Positions 46,066 to 56,170 of a stretch of 64,000 nucleotides of DNA are shown piece by piece (position 1 is the stretch's first letter; each line of letters starts with the position of its first letter). Source of the stretch: Podospora bellae-mahoneyi (taxonomy: Eukaryota > Ascomycota > Sordariomycetes > Sordariales > Podosporaceae). The stretch lies in the NCBI RefSeq assembly GCF_035222275.1, contig NC_085886.1, positions 1,116,001-1,180,000 on the forward strand, in the 5' to 3' direction. The translations under genes and the position numbers were made by a program. The notes under the pieces were generated by a model. It did not search any database. It was not told the origin of the DNA and saw only the letters and a list, made by a program, of their open reading frames with translations.

Positions 46066-47501
46066 ATGCGCTCGCCATCGAGCTTCGCCGTGCTCGCTGC
46101 GGCTTTGGCCCAGGCGCATGCGCAGTATCTTGTCAATGACCTCAGTTTTGGTTATGGCCCCAGGTGTGTTCTTTTGTGGGCGAGTTGGATTCTTGTGTTG
46201 TGCAGGTTCTGACGTGGTCGTGTTTCTCCGTCTTCAGAATAGCTCCCGAGGGGCAGCACCAGATCCCAAACTATGGAATGCAAGGCCGACCTGGTCTTCC
46301 GGAATTGCTCTCCAATAAAATCATCCTTACGCCAGTAGCCCCCGGTAACCAACGCGGTGCTGTCTGGTCTTCAAATCAGCTCAACCAGCAGAACTGGATC
46401 GCCGATGTCGAGTTTCGTGCGAACGGTCCGGAGCGGGGTGGTGGTAACCTCAACATCTGGCTGGCAAGGGACGGTGCCCATGTGATCGGGACCGAGAGCA
46501 TCTACACAGTCGGCAGGTTCGATGGTCTGGCTCTGGTGATCGACCAGCACAGCGGGTCTGGCGGTATGCTTCGCGGCTTCCTCAACGACGGTACCACCGA
46601 TTATAGGTCCCAGCACAACGTAGACAGCCTGGCTTTTGGTCAGTGCAGCTTTGGTTACCGGAACCTCGGCCGTCCCACCCAGATCAAGATTCGGCAAACC
46701 GACCAGAAATTCAGCATCGAAGTTGCCGGGCGCCCATGCCTCGAGAGCGACAAGATCCGCCTTCCTCCCGGATACAACGTCGGTATCACTGCCGCCTCCG
46801 CCGATACGCCTGATTCCTTCGAGGTGTTCAAGCTTGTTGTTTTGACCGACGACAGCCATCATTATGGCGGTTCTGACAACACCCAGCACCACGACAGCTA
46901 TGCATCCCATCAGGAGAACACCCACCAGCAAGACCAACATTACCAGCAGCAACAACAGCAGGAGGAGCCCAAGAGGAAGATGAACTTTGGCCGCGGAGGT
47001 CAAGCCAAGATCGAGGATCCCTATGACAACGTAATTCCCGACCAAGATGCGTCCACCATTTCCACTCAGCAAGCCCAGTTTGCCGATCTGCACAACCGTG
47101 TCCAGAGCATCAACCACCATTTGTCCTCGATCTTCCGCACTCTTGGCCAGAACCACGGTGTCGGGGAGCAACGCCATGCCGAGCTCTCATCCATGATCAA
47201 CGATGTCAAGAACTTCCTCCACCGCCTGGACAAGCTTGACGTTCTGGAGCATCGTATGGGAGATGTCGAGCGCGAATTGAGATCTCTTCGGAGTGAGCTC
47301 AGTGGAAAGTTGAGGGAGAGCGAGAACGCCATCAAGTACCACGTCAGTGACAAGCATGAGGCGCTGCATGAGCATGTCAAGGAGCACGCCGGGACTGGAC
47401 ACACCAAGCTGATTTTGGTGATTATTCTGAGCCAGGCGGTGTTGGCCGGTGCGTTTTACATGTATAAGAAGAGGAAGAGCTCGCCGAAGAAGTACCTTTA
47501 G
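46066..47501 (+). CDS. L-type lectin-like ER/Golgi cargo receptor (Emp46/47-ERGIC-53 type)
   Basis: Exons 46066-46163 and 46238-47501 (intron 74 nt, GTGTGT...TTCAG) give 453 aa. A signal peptide (MRSPSSFAVLAAALAQAHA) is followed by the lectin fold: YLVNDLSFGYGPR, IPNYGMQGRPGLPELLSNKI, WIADVEFRANGPERGGGNLN, GGMLRGFLNDGTTDYR and FEVFKLVVLTDD. Then comes a His/Gln-rich linker (HHYGGSDNTQHHD, QQQQQQEEP), a coiled coil (residues about 310-400) and a single TM (LILVIILSQAVLAGAFYMYKK). The protein ends KKYL, a KKXX retrieval signal for return to the ER. Family members carry glycoproteins from ER to Golgi; lectin specificity here is untested. Starts close to ALG8, divergently. Confidence 0.88.
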
Positions 47502-48108
47502 ACCCTAAATTGATGAATGGGAGAATGGCGAAAGAATCTGGGCGGGGGGATGTATAAAACGGTTGCTTAAAGAAGAGAGGATACCTGGAAGAAAGGGATG
47601 GGATAACAGGGATATGATGGATGTGCCTTTTTTTTTGTTCTTTAGCTTGGCGTTAGATTGGGAAATGTTTGAGTTCATGATCTTTTTGTGTGTTACAAAT
47701 CGAGAAGGTTTGAATCATACTACTACGATGGATGGTGTGTAGTGTTGCAATGAAGAGAGTTGTATTCGACAATCTTGGAAGTGCCGTGAATGGTCAGAGA
47801 ACCAAGTTTTGGATTGACGGGGGTGGGGTCCGAGCGCAATGGGGCCACTTCACGGCGGCATGTTGTTTACTTGCCTCTTGCATACAATCTTCGTCCGTCT
47901 TTGTTCTTTCATTTGTACAGCTCATGATCTCGCTGTCCGTGAGTATTGTATATACTCCCTAGTTGAGAGGGTAATTGGACGACTGGCTCTCTTATCTCCG
48001 GTATCCCCGCAGTATCTAACCATACGCTTACACTTCTGACACTCGAGCTCACGCCCAGCGCTTGCTCACCATCATACCTCGGGCCAGCTGATCAAGCTGA
48101 GGGGGTAG
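47502..48108. other. Intergenic
   Basis: 3' UTR of the lectin gene with a T-rich run at about 47627-47640, then the promoter of the thioredoxin-fold gene. No other feature seen. Confidence 0.5.
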
Positions 48109-49665
48109 ATGATGAACACTCTAAGATTGACCCTTCTGGGTCTGCTGTTAGGGACACAGGGAGTGAAGGGGTGGGATCACGTCAACCCTGCCATGTTGAA
48201 CAGGATCATATCCGAGACTGAAACACCTGTGTTGATTGCTTGTAAGTCACGCATGCCGCTTCACATTGTCTTGCTTGCACCTCAGCTAACACAGTACTTT
48301 CTAACTACCTAGTTGTAAAGGTACTACCAGCCTTCTTTTTTTTCATCACACCAGTCTCAACTGACCAATGCATTCTCTGCCCATAACAACAGCCAGAGGA
48401 GTTCGTCCCCCACCCCTCACCATAGATATCTGAGTATCTAACCACCCCTATAGACCTTCGAGCGCCTCCCTCGAAGAAGAATGGACAACCGCCACCGCCC
48501 TCGCTGATAAACACTCTCGAACCCTACTCAGCATCGACTGCGCAGAACATCCAACCCACTGCGAAATCCAACCCTCCATGACCTTCCCCTCCATCTTCCT
48601 ACTCCAAGCAAACAAACCCCCAGTTAAATACCTCGGTCCCTTGCTATCCAAATCCTTGAATAACTTTCTGTCTCGGTCCACCCGTCTCCAGCCAACGCCC
48701 CTCACGCAGGTAGACGACCTTGCCAAGTTTAAAACCTCGGATGAAACAGTCTTTATTCTCTTTCTTCCCCGGCCGCAGGAGTTTGTTACCAGTGTATACG
48801 AAGACCTCGCCCAAAAGTACAAGAACGAGTTCACCTTTGGAACTGTGGTGGGGGTTGATGAACTTCTCAAGAAGGAAAGGGTAGATTTGGAGTTGAAAGG
48901 GGTGCTGGTGGTGTATAAACCCCTCGACGGCGAGACAGAAAAGCTTGACCTTACAACAGTCAACTCTGGTGTTGATGAGGTTGAAAAATTGTACCCCCCA
49001 CCTTTCCATTTTACATGTCCACCCACTCCCATAATATACTAACGCTCCCATAGTATCAAAGAATCCTCCCGCCTCTCAATAACAGATCTCTCCCCCTGGA
49101 ACCACCCCCGCCTTCTCGAGGTGACCTTTCCCCTCCTCCCTTCAACCCCCCCGTTCTACCCCCATCTCTTACTAACCTTGTATAGCTCCAAAAACCACTG
49201 GTCTACCTCTTCGCCCCGACCCCCTCCGCCCGTGACAACCTCCGCAGCCAGTACCTCCGTTTTGCAAAGGATTACTACCAGCAATTCGTCTCCATTCTTG
49301 TTGATCCTCACCTTTTTCCTGATCTCATGCCCCAGTTGGGGTTGCTTGACACGACAAGGTTCCCGGCGGGGGCTGTGCGTCTCGTGGCTGAAGATAAAAT
49401 ATATCCTTACCCTCAAACGGAAGAGATGACGTTGGGGAGGGTGCAGGGGTGGGGGATGAGGATTTGGCAGGGAGGGGTTGAGGCTTGGGTTCCCGGTGGT
49501 GGTGAGAAGAAAGGAGGGGATAGTGGGATTAGGATTCAGGGAAAGGTAGGGACGAAGAGGAAGGTTACTGTTGGTGGTGGGGGATGGGGGAAGGGGAAGG
49601 GCAAGATTCCGACGATACCAGGGGTGAGGATTAATATTCCTGGGGTGAGGAGGGATGAGCTTTAG
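48109..49665 (+). CDS. ER-lumenal thioredoxin-fold protein with RDEL retention signal
   Basis: Six exons: 48109-48241, 48313-48320, 48393-48400, 48454-48990, 49054-49120, 49186-49665; total 1233 nt, 410 aa. The two 8-nt exons encode FVK and PEE-type residues that keep the frame; skipping either one breaks it. Introns are GTAAGT..CCTAG, GTACTA..ACAG, GTTCGT..TATAG, GTACCC..CATAG and GTGACC..TATAG, most with CTAAC branch sites. A signal peptide (MMNTLRLTLLGLLLGTQGVKG) is followed by a thioredoxin-like domain in which the active-site region reads FVKPEEPSSASLEEEW, with no CxxC. Later motifs are SIDCAEHPTHCEIQPSMTFP and PSIFLLQANK. The tail is Gly/Lys-rich and ends RRDEL, an HDEL/KDEL-type ER-retention signal. 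It resembles non-catalytic PDI-family members; function unknown. Neighbours ALG8 and the lectin also work on ER glycoproteins. Confidence 0.8.
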
Positions 49666-49791
49666 GTGAAGAAAAGAAGGGGGGAGAGGTGAGAAAGATG
49701 AAAGAAAAGAGAGGGGGGGGAAGGGGAGAAGGCAAGAAAAAAAAAAGTAAAATGGAAAGGTACTCCCCCGAAACCAGGGGTTGTTATCTTT
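49666..49791. other. Spacer to tRNA gene
   Basis: Short purine-rich 3' UTR of the thioredoxin-fold gene, ending in an A-rich run at about 49735-49750 downstream of the tRNA on the opposite strand. Confidence 0.4.
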
Positions 49792-49864
49792 TGACCGACC
49801 CAGGGATCGAACCTGGCACCTTTTGTGTGTGAGACAAACGTGATAACCACTACACCAGCCGGCC
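49792..49864 (-). tRNA. tRNA-Val (CAC), no intron
   Basis: The minus strand reads GGCCGGCTGG...GGGTCGGTC plus A. The acceptor stem pairs 7/7 (two G-U), the T arm is CCAGG/TTCGATC/CCTGG, and the anticodon stem TTTGT/ACAAA encloses CTCACAC, giving anticodon CAC. 73 nt, no intron, in contrast to the Pro and Ala genes. Confidence 0.95.
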
Positions 49865-50514
49865 TTTGGACGAGGGTTAGGGTCAGTGGCTGGATTATTA
49901 TTTGGACTGGAATGGAGGGGTGGTAGGTTGCAGGACAAAGACCCAGAACGAACCGGAATGTAGTGTCAGCAGGTCCAGCCTTGAGATAGATCTCCCATGA
50001 TATGCTTTGTATAAAACCTCAATTAATGGCTAAAAAACCAATATCTTGAACGCATCTCACCGGCCCGGATACCATCGGCGCTCGGCTCCGGTACCTCTCC
50101 CGATCCGATGTGAGGACCCCCGCAGCCTGTACTACTTCTCCAACTTGCCTATCAGGGAATGACACAGAAACGGCCTAGATAAGGGACGTCTCGCATCACA
50201 TAAGCTTTGCTCTTATCTAATTGTTTGAAGAAGTTGATATCCCCCCCCCCACCACGCTCATTCTCACTTTCATAACTCCAAGAGTGAAGACCTCAGTAGC
50301 AGGCAGTTTTAAAGACGGGACTTTGTAAAGTGCCACAGGTTCCCGACCGGCCGGATGAGTATCTGCACTGTGGTCCATCAGCGGTGGAATATTTTGGGTT
50401 TCTATCCGATTTGAGGGCCATATCATACGTATTCCAGTTCCCCGTTCCTATTTTTTAAATGAATACTTTACTAACATACTCTTAGCCGCCGTTTCCAAAG
50501 TAGTCTCTGTCAAT
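49865..50514. other. Intergenic
   Basis: A telomere-like GGGTTAGGGT lies directly 5' of the tRNA gene (about 49873-49882). The rest is promoter of the P450. A T/A-rich stretch near 50445-50470 precedes the start codon. Confidence 0.5.
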
Positions 50515-52102
50515 ATGACACCTCTCCTCGTCCTCCTCGCCCTCTCCCTCTTGCTCATCTACCTCTTATCTCCCCTCCTTTCCAGAGACCCCCTACCAGG
50601 TCCCCTCTACGCCCGCCTAACCTCCCTCATTCTCAAATACCACGAGTTCACCGCCACACGAACCACCTACATCCACTCCCTCCACCTCCGCTACGGCCCC
50701 GTAGTCCGCATCGCCCCCAACGAAGTTGCTTTTGCTTCGGCTGCTGCCGCAAAAGAAATCTACTGCAGCAATGGGAGCGGCTACGACAAGACCGAGTGGT
50801 ATGATTTGTTCAAGGTGTATGACCGGCGAACAATGTTCACTACCTTGGGGAAGAGTGAGCATGCAAAGAGAAAGAGATTGCTGGCGGATCGGTATGCGAA
50901 TAGTAATATTATGAAGGGGGGGGTTATGGAGGGGATCAAGCAGCGGGCGAGGACGTTTGGGGAGTTGTGTGGACAGGGGGGAAAGGAGGGGGTGGATTTA
51001 TACGCGAGTTCCCTTTTTTGAGTGAAAGGATATGCTGCTAACTGACTCTGTAGGTCCGTGAGTGCTGCCAGATCAACATATATAACTGCTATCAAGACGT
51101 GAAAAACTGACACACAGAAAAGTCCTCCACGCCTACGCCTTCGACTGCGTAACCCTCCACCTCTTCCACCCACACTCAACCAACTCCCTCACCGACCCCA
51201 AAGACTCGGAAATCATGCTCGAAGTCACCTTTGACAGCTCCCTCCAAAACCGGCTCCTGAGCCATTACTCCCCCCTCCTCCACCGCCTCCTCAACACCTT
51301 CATGGTCAGCATCCTCTCTCTCAAACCCCGTGAAACCCCCCTAGCCGACTCCTTCGTCCTCAACACCGCCGCCCAACCCCACGCCTCCCCTTTCACCCTC
51401 CTCCACCGCCTCCACTCACAGTCCTCCCTCGGACAGATCGACATCGCGGCCGAATCCCTAGACCACATGGCGGCAGGAATCGACACTACAGGCGACGCGC
51501 TCTGTTTTCTAATCTGGGAACTATCCCGACCTTCTTCTCTCATCTATCAACAGACCCTCCAAGCGGAACTCCGCTCCGCCTCCCCTGACACCCCGTTTGA
51601 CCAACTCCCCTACCTCGACGCGGCGGTGATGGAAGGACTGAGGATGTTTCCCGCCATTCCCATGAGTCTGCCAAGATATGCACCACCAGGCAGAACCGCC
51701 ATCATTGACAGTTACAAAATACCCCCCGGCACAATCGTCAGCTGTCAACCCCTCAGCGTCCAACGATTAGGTCCAGAAAAGGGCGGGACTTTCCCTGAAC
51801 CGGACCGCTTCTGGCCGGAACGATGGCTAAAATCCGAGGGGGAGACACAAGCGGAGTTTGAGGAGAGGGATAGGGTGATGAAGAAGGGGTTCATGGCTTT
51901 TGGGATGGGGGGGAGGGGGTGTATTGGGAAGCATCTTGCGCTGGCGGAGATGAAGTGTTTGTTGAGGGAGGTGTACACCAGGTTTAGGACGTTGCCGGAT
52001 GAGAGGATGAGAGCGGAGGAGATGGAGCAGGCGGATTTGTTGGTTAGTAGTCGCCCGGCTGGGCAGAGGTGTTTGGTTAGGTTTGAGAGGCTGGAAGCGT
52101 GA
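50515..52102 (+). CDS. Cytochrome P450 monooxygenase
   Basis: Exons 50515-51007, 51054-51057 and 51118-52102; 1482 nt, 493 aa. The middle exon is only 4 nt (GTCC); its flanks are a GTTCCC..TGTAG intron with CTAAC and a GTGAGT..CACAG intron with CTGAC. Without it the frame does not close. An N-terminal TM (LLVLLALSLLLIYLLSPLL) anchors it in the ER. Motifs: I-helix AAGIDTTGDAL, ExxR helix EGLRMF, PERW (FPEPDRFWPERW), and the heme loop FGMGGRGCIGKHLALAEMK with the axial Cys. All are intact. Fungal P450 subfamily is not assigned. Neighbouring genes (tRNA, PEX11) do not form a metabolic cluster, so the substrate cannot be guessed. Confidence 0.85.
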
Positions 52103-52176
52103 GATTGGGAAACACGCATGAATCGAAATGTCCCATCTCTTAAACTTGAAGAGCGACAGTCAAATGCAAAAATGAA

Positions 52177-52203
52177 TATATATATATATATATATATATA
52201 TAC
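52177..52203. repeat. (TA)n dinucleotide repeat
   Basis: A run of roughly 13 TA units in the spacer between the P450 and the convergent PEX11-like gene, followed by A-rich and T-rich runs. Confidence 0.9.
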
Positions 52204-52384
52204 AACTGTTGGAAAAAAAAATAAAAAAAACACTAATAAAGCTCCAAGCTGAAATCCATCATCAAACAACAATTACACAATACCAACTGGCCTGCTTCGC
52301 CCTTTTTTTGCCTTTTTTTTTTTTTTTTTTGTTTTTTTGCTTCCAATCCCATCACAAACGCTTGCTTACATACCCATCACACCC

Positions 52385-53260
52385 CTATTTCGTCACCGTC
52401 TCCCACAAATCCTCCATCTGAATCACCCCCGGCACACTAGCCAACAACCCCACCACCCCCTCCGTCACCCCCGGCAACCCCCCATCCACACTCCAATGCA
52501 CCGTCAACGGCGCCCAAGCCAAACTCTTGGCCAGCTTCCTCTTCCACTCCCTCGCCTCCTTCTTCTCTTCCTCTCCATCCTTCTTCTGAACCTTCCTGCC
52601 CACCCGCTCAGCAAGCAATTTCCCAATCTCGATCCCGACAAACGCCCCCCAAAACCTAGCCGACCATTTGTACGCCCTCCCCTGCTGCTCCGGACTCCAC
52701 CCCATCACCCCCCTGAAACTCAAGTACGCCCCGTTCTCCAGCCCCTGAAGCAAAACACAGAGGACAAGCCGGATATAATCCAGCGTTTTGGCGGTGATGG
52801 ATGTCGTGGGGGAGGAGACGATGGAGCGGCCCCAGGAGTAAATCCCCAATAGCGCCCAGAGGCGGAGGATAACCCTTGACTCGGACATCAACGCCGAGAG
52901 GTTGTTGAGACGTTTGGCGAGGAGAGTGACGAGGGTTTTGCGGGCGATGGGTTGGGAGGTTTTGGAGAGGAGGGTGGTTATGTGACCAGAGGTGAGGACT
53001 GAGGCGGCGAGTTTGGAGGTGTAGCACAGCAACAGCATCACTGTGTCGATCCCTGAGGGGGTGGACATGCATTTCTCGAGGCGGGAGAGGAACAAGTTTG
53101 TGGAGGAGGGGAGGTTGGCGAGGAGGGTGGTTAGGGGGAGGGTGTTGGGGGGGGTGGTCAACGGTTTGGAGGGGGAGGGGATTGGGTCACCTGAGGGGAG
53201 GTCGGCGATGGGTTGTTGTTGGGAGGGGATTTCGGCCGGGGCGGTGTCGGTGGTGGACAT
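52385..53260 (-). CDS. PEX11-family peroxisome proliferation protein
   Basis: Single exon, 291 aa. After a Ser/Pro/Thr-rich N-terminus the protein follows the PEX11 pattern: LEKCMSTPSGIDTVMLLLCYTSKL, then ARKTLVTLLAKRLNNLSALMSESRVILRLWALLG, DYIRLVLCVLLQGLENGAYLS and a C-terminal helix. The pattern VILRLWALLGIYSWGRS and the amphipathic helix near residue 90 match the family. Pex11 proteins bend and elongate the peroxisomal membrane before division. It could be a PEX11C-like paralogue rather than the main PEX11; the sequence alone does not decide. The gene lies convergent to the P450. Confidence 0.85.
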   Translation of the reverse strand: MSTTDTAPAEIPSQQQPIADLPSGDPIPSPSKPLTTPPNTLPLTTLLANLPSSTNLFLSRLEKCMSTPSGIDTVMLLLCYTSKLAASVLTSGHITTLLSKTSQPIARKTLVTLLAKRLNNLSALMSESRVILRLWALLGIYSWGRSIVSSPTTSITAKTLDYIRLVLCVLLQGLENGAYLSFRGVMGWSPEQQGRAYKWSARFWGAFVGIEIGKLLAERVGRKVQKKDGEEEKKEAREWKRKLAKSLAWAPLTVHWSVDGGLPGVTEGVVGLLASVPGVIQMEDLWETVTK

Positions 53261-54355
53261 GATTGCGGTGGTTTTTGGTGGTGGTGGTGATGATGATGAA
53301 AATGTGGTGTGTAGTTGAGGTGAAAGTGAAAAGGAGAGGTGAGATGTAAATGCGACAAGGCTGATAGAGCTCGCTCTGGGTAAAATAGCTTTCGTGCGGG
53401 GAAGAAAGCTCCAAAAATCTCCAGGAACAAATCAAGCTGTGCTCTCTCTCCAACAAAATGAAAGATGATCAAAGAAATAGAAGGAAAGAAAAAAAAAAAA
53501 AAAAAAAGAAAAAAAGCTGGCTATCGAATTCCGAACCGGGGGACCCGTCCGCATAAAAGCATTCCTCCTCAACTCGTCGTTCCAGGCGCCTAAACCACCA
53601 ACTTATTACCTACCCCAAAATCCCCACACGTCGCCTGCGCCCTCTGACAATGTGACCCGAACTCACAATCCGGGGTCCGCTGCCCAGCCGAACTTCGCTG
53701 GCTCGCTAGAAAGTGCACAAAACAACGCGCCAAGCAGCTCGGCCGCCGCTCAACAACCTCGGCTCGCCGCGGCAGACCATCCCGCCTTGCCCGCGCCCCC
53801 CTTTCTTCCGCTCACACCATCGACGGAACATTTTCTCATTGGTGGTTGGCCCCAAAACACCTCCACCGAGATGAAATGCATCAAGATCTTATCAATCTAA
53901 TCATTGATCATCTTCCCTGTCCATCTCTAAAAAACGGCTAGGGTGTCTGGTCTTGGGCCGTCTTGGAACAAGACTGACTCGAGCAGACGGCACGTGGGAT
54001 TCATCCCGGGAACCCGGACCGTTGGATGGATGGATGGATGGATCGTCGATCATAGGTACAAGAAGCACCTGGTTGAGCCATTATAATACTTCGAGAAAGT
54101 CCTCAGCAACGTTTCACGGGTGTCAATATTTGATGATACATACAGCAAAAAGAAATTCGTTTGCCCCTAGTCTATTTCCCGCCAAAAATGAAAAAGCCAG
54201 TCTAGCCCATGTTCTATTAGGTTAGGTGCCCACCCCCGAGACTCCGTCATTAACAAGAAAAACTACACAAAGGGAATGATGAAAGCCCGCTCATCCATGA
54301 TCGCCACGCGGCGGACCTCGAAACGAGAGAAGAAGAGGTTGGCTCGAAAACCAGT
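53261..54355. other. Intergenic with tRNA-like element and A-run
   Basis: Contains the PEX11 promoter (53261 to about 53470), a 20-nt poly-A run near 53490-53507, a tRNA-like minus-strand element at 53514-53604, a GGAT microsatellite at about 54023-54043 and the 3' region of the NADH dehydrogenase gene. Confidence 0.5.
53514..53604 (-). other. tRNA-like Pol III element or pseudo-tRNA
   Basis: On the minus strand the ends AAGTTGG and CCAGCTT pair 7/7 (one G-U). An A-box-like TGGTTTAGGCG follows the 5' arm, a B-box-like GGTTCGGAATT lies near the 3' end, and a T-rich run follows the 3' end as in a Pol III terminator. However, the T stem and anticodon stem do not pair properly, so it is probably a decayed tRNA or a small non-coding RNA rather than a working tRNA. 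Confidence 0.35.
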
Positions 54356-56170
54356 CTACTCGCGAGAAAGATCGCGACCGAAGAGCTTGGACTTGAGCCA
54401 GTCGTTGATGACCAGCAGACGATTCCTGGTGCTGAAGCACATGCTGATGTAGGCGCTTCTCCAAAAGAGGTAGGTCAAACCACCGGCGGCGGCAACGTTG
54501 CCGTTGAACCATGTGACGTCAGCGACAGCCTTCTCGCTGCCAATATAAGCGAGGGAACCCTGGTGACTGTAGTGGAAGGGCTTCACGTCCTTGATGCGGC
54601 GGAGCTGACGCTCATACTCCTCAATCTCGCGCGAGATCTCGGCTGTGTTGCCGGGCTGGAGGTTGAGAGAACCGCTGAGCTCAGCAATCTTGTTCTCGAG
54701 AGCCTCAGTCCTGGCCATGTTGTTGAACAGGCGCGCGAGGAAGTTGCCCTCTTGACTCGCAACCTGGGCGGTGGGGGCGTAGCCGGCAACGGCGCAGTCA
54801 CCGACAGCCCAGATGTCGCGGGCACCCTGCACAACAAGGTACTCGTTTACAGCGAGGCCGCGGCGAGAGTTCTTTTGCGCAGGGATACGCTGCATGAGAT
54901 CCTGGACGACGGGACGAACGGCGTTGCCGGTAGCCCAGACGAGAAGACCGTAGGGGAATACAATCGTCTCCTTGGTGCCGTCGGGGCGAGTAGCCACAGC
55001 CTCAACCGTCTTGTCTGTGACCTTCTTGACCATGGTCTTGGTGTGAATGTTGATCTTTTCCTCCTTGAAGGTGCTCTCGGTGTACTCGATGAGCTGCTTG
55101 GAGAAGCTAGGGAGGACGTTGGGGAGAGCCTCGATCAGTGTCACGCGGAAGCGGTCGCTGATCTCGGGAACCAGCTTCTTGATGTCCTCCTCGAAGAAGT
55201 CCTGCAGCTCGCCGGCGAACTCGACACCAGTCGGGCCACCGCCAACCACCACCATGTGCATGAGACGGTCAATCTCCTCGGGCGACTGGTCCTTGAAGGC
55301 AGCCGTCTCGACGCAGTCCATGATCCTTTTGCGGATTCTTTGAGCGTCACCAATCTCCTTCAGGAAGCATGAGTGCTCGCGGACGCCAGGGATGCCAAAG
55401 GTCGCGTTCTCGGCACCAACACCAACCACCAACATGTCGTAGGGGACCTCGGTCTCGGTCATGTCACCCTTGACTTCCGAGTTGTCAAAGATGCGCACCA
55501 CCTTGCGGTCGGGGTCGATGGAACTAGCTTCGGCCTCGTAGAATCTTACGCTCGCCTTCTTGGAGCGCAGAATTGTGCGGATGGGCTCCATGATGGAGCG
55601 GTGCTCGATGGTGCCGGTCGTGCAGGATGGGAGAAGGGGGGTGAAGAGGAAGTAGTTGCGCGGCGAGATGACGATGACATTGTAGTTTTCGGTGTCGAGA
55701 CGCTTCAGGAGGGAGACAGAACCCCAGCCGGTGCCTGATGCGCATGTTAGCAGCTGTCAATGGGTGCATTATGCGGTCTGATGCAATGTCATGCACTCAC
55801 CGAGAATGACAAGCGTCTTCTTGGTCGGGTCTGGCTCGGTCTGGGGTTCTGGGTGTCTGTCCTCGTAGATGCCGTAGCCGATGTAGGCGACACCGGCGAT
55901 GGCAGAGAGGTATCCCAACCTCCACGCCCACCTCAGCGTCCGGAATCGGCGCTTCTTGGGGGGCTGAGGGGCAGGAGCGGCCTGGTCGGCATACCCGCGC
56001 CTGAACTGCCTCGAGACAGGTCCTTGTAAGCTACCAAAGGCAGGTCTGGCGGCCACAGTCTTGCGTGATGACTGGATGAATAATCTGGGGACCTGGGAGG
56101 AGGACTGGAGCAAAGCGGCACCCGAACGGGGCACCGCAAGCTGTGCGAGGGCTCGCGACGACGAGGACAT
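54356..56170 (-). CDS. Alternative (type II) NADH dehydrogenase, mitochondrial
   Basis: Exons complement(55801..56170) and complement(54356..55734) give 582 aa; intron 66 nt (GTGAGT...ATCAG) splits a Gly codon in VILG-TGWGS. The N-terminus is Ser/Arg-rich, fitting a mitochondrial presequence, then a TM-like segment (LGYLSAIAGVAYIGYGIYEDR). The two nucleotide-binding motifs are LVILGTGWGSVSLLK (FAD) and HMVVVGGGPTGVEFAGELQD (NAD(P)H). The NDI/NDE motif EHRSIMEPIRTILR and the C-terminal STRNRLLVINDWLKSKLFGRD are family signatures. No EF-hand insertion is present. The presequence plus TM suggests an external enzyme (NDE type) facing the intermembrane space, by analogy with Neurospora; internal location is not ruled out. 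It feeds electrons to ubiquinone without proton pumping. Confidence 0.93.
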
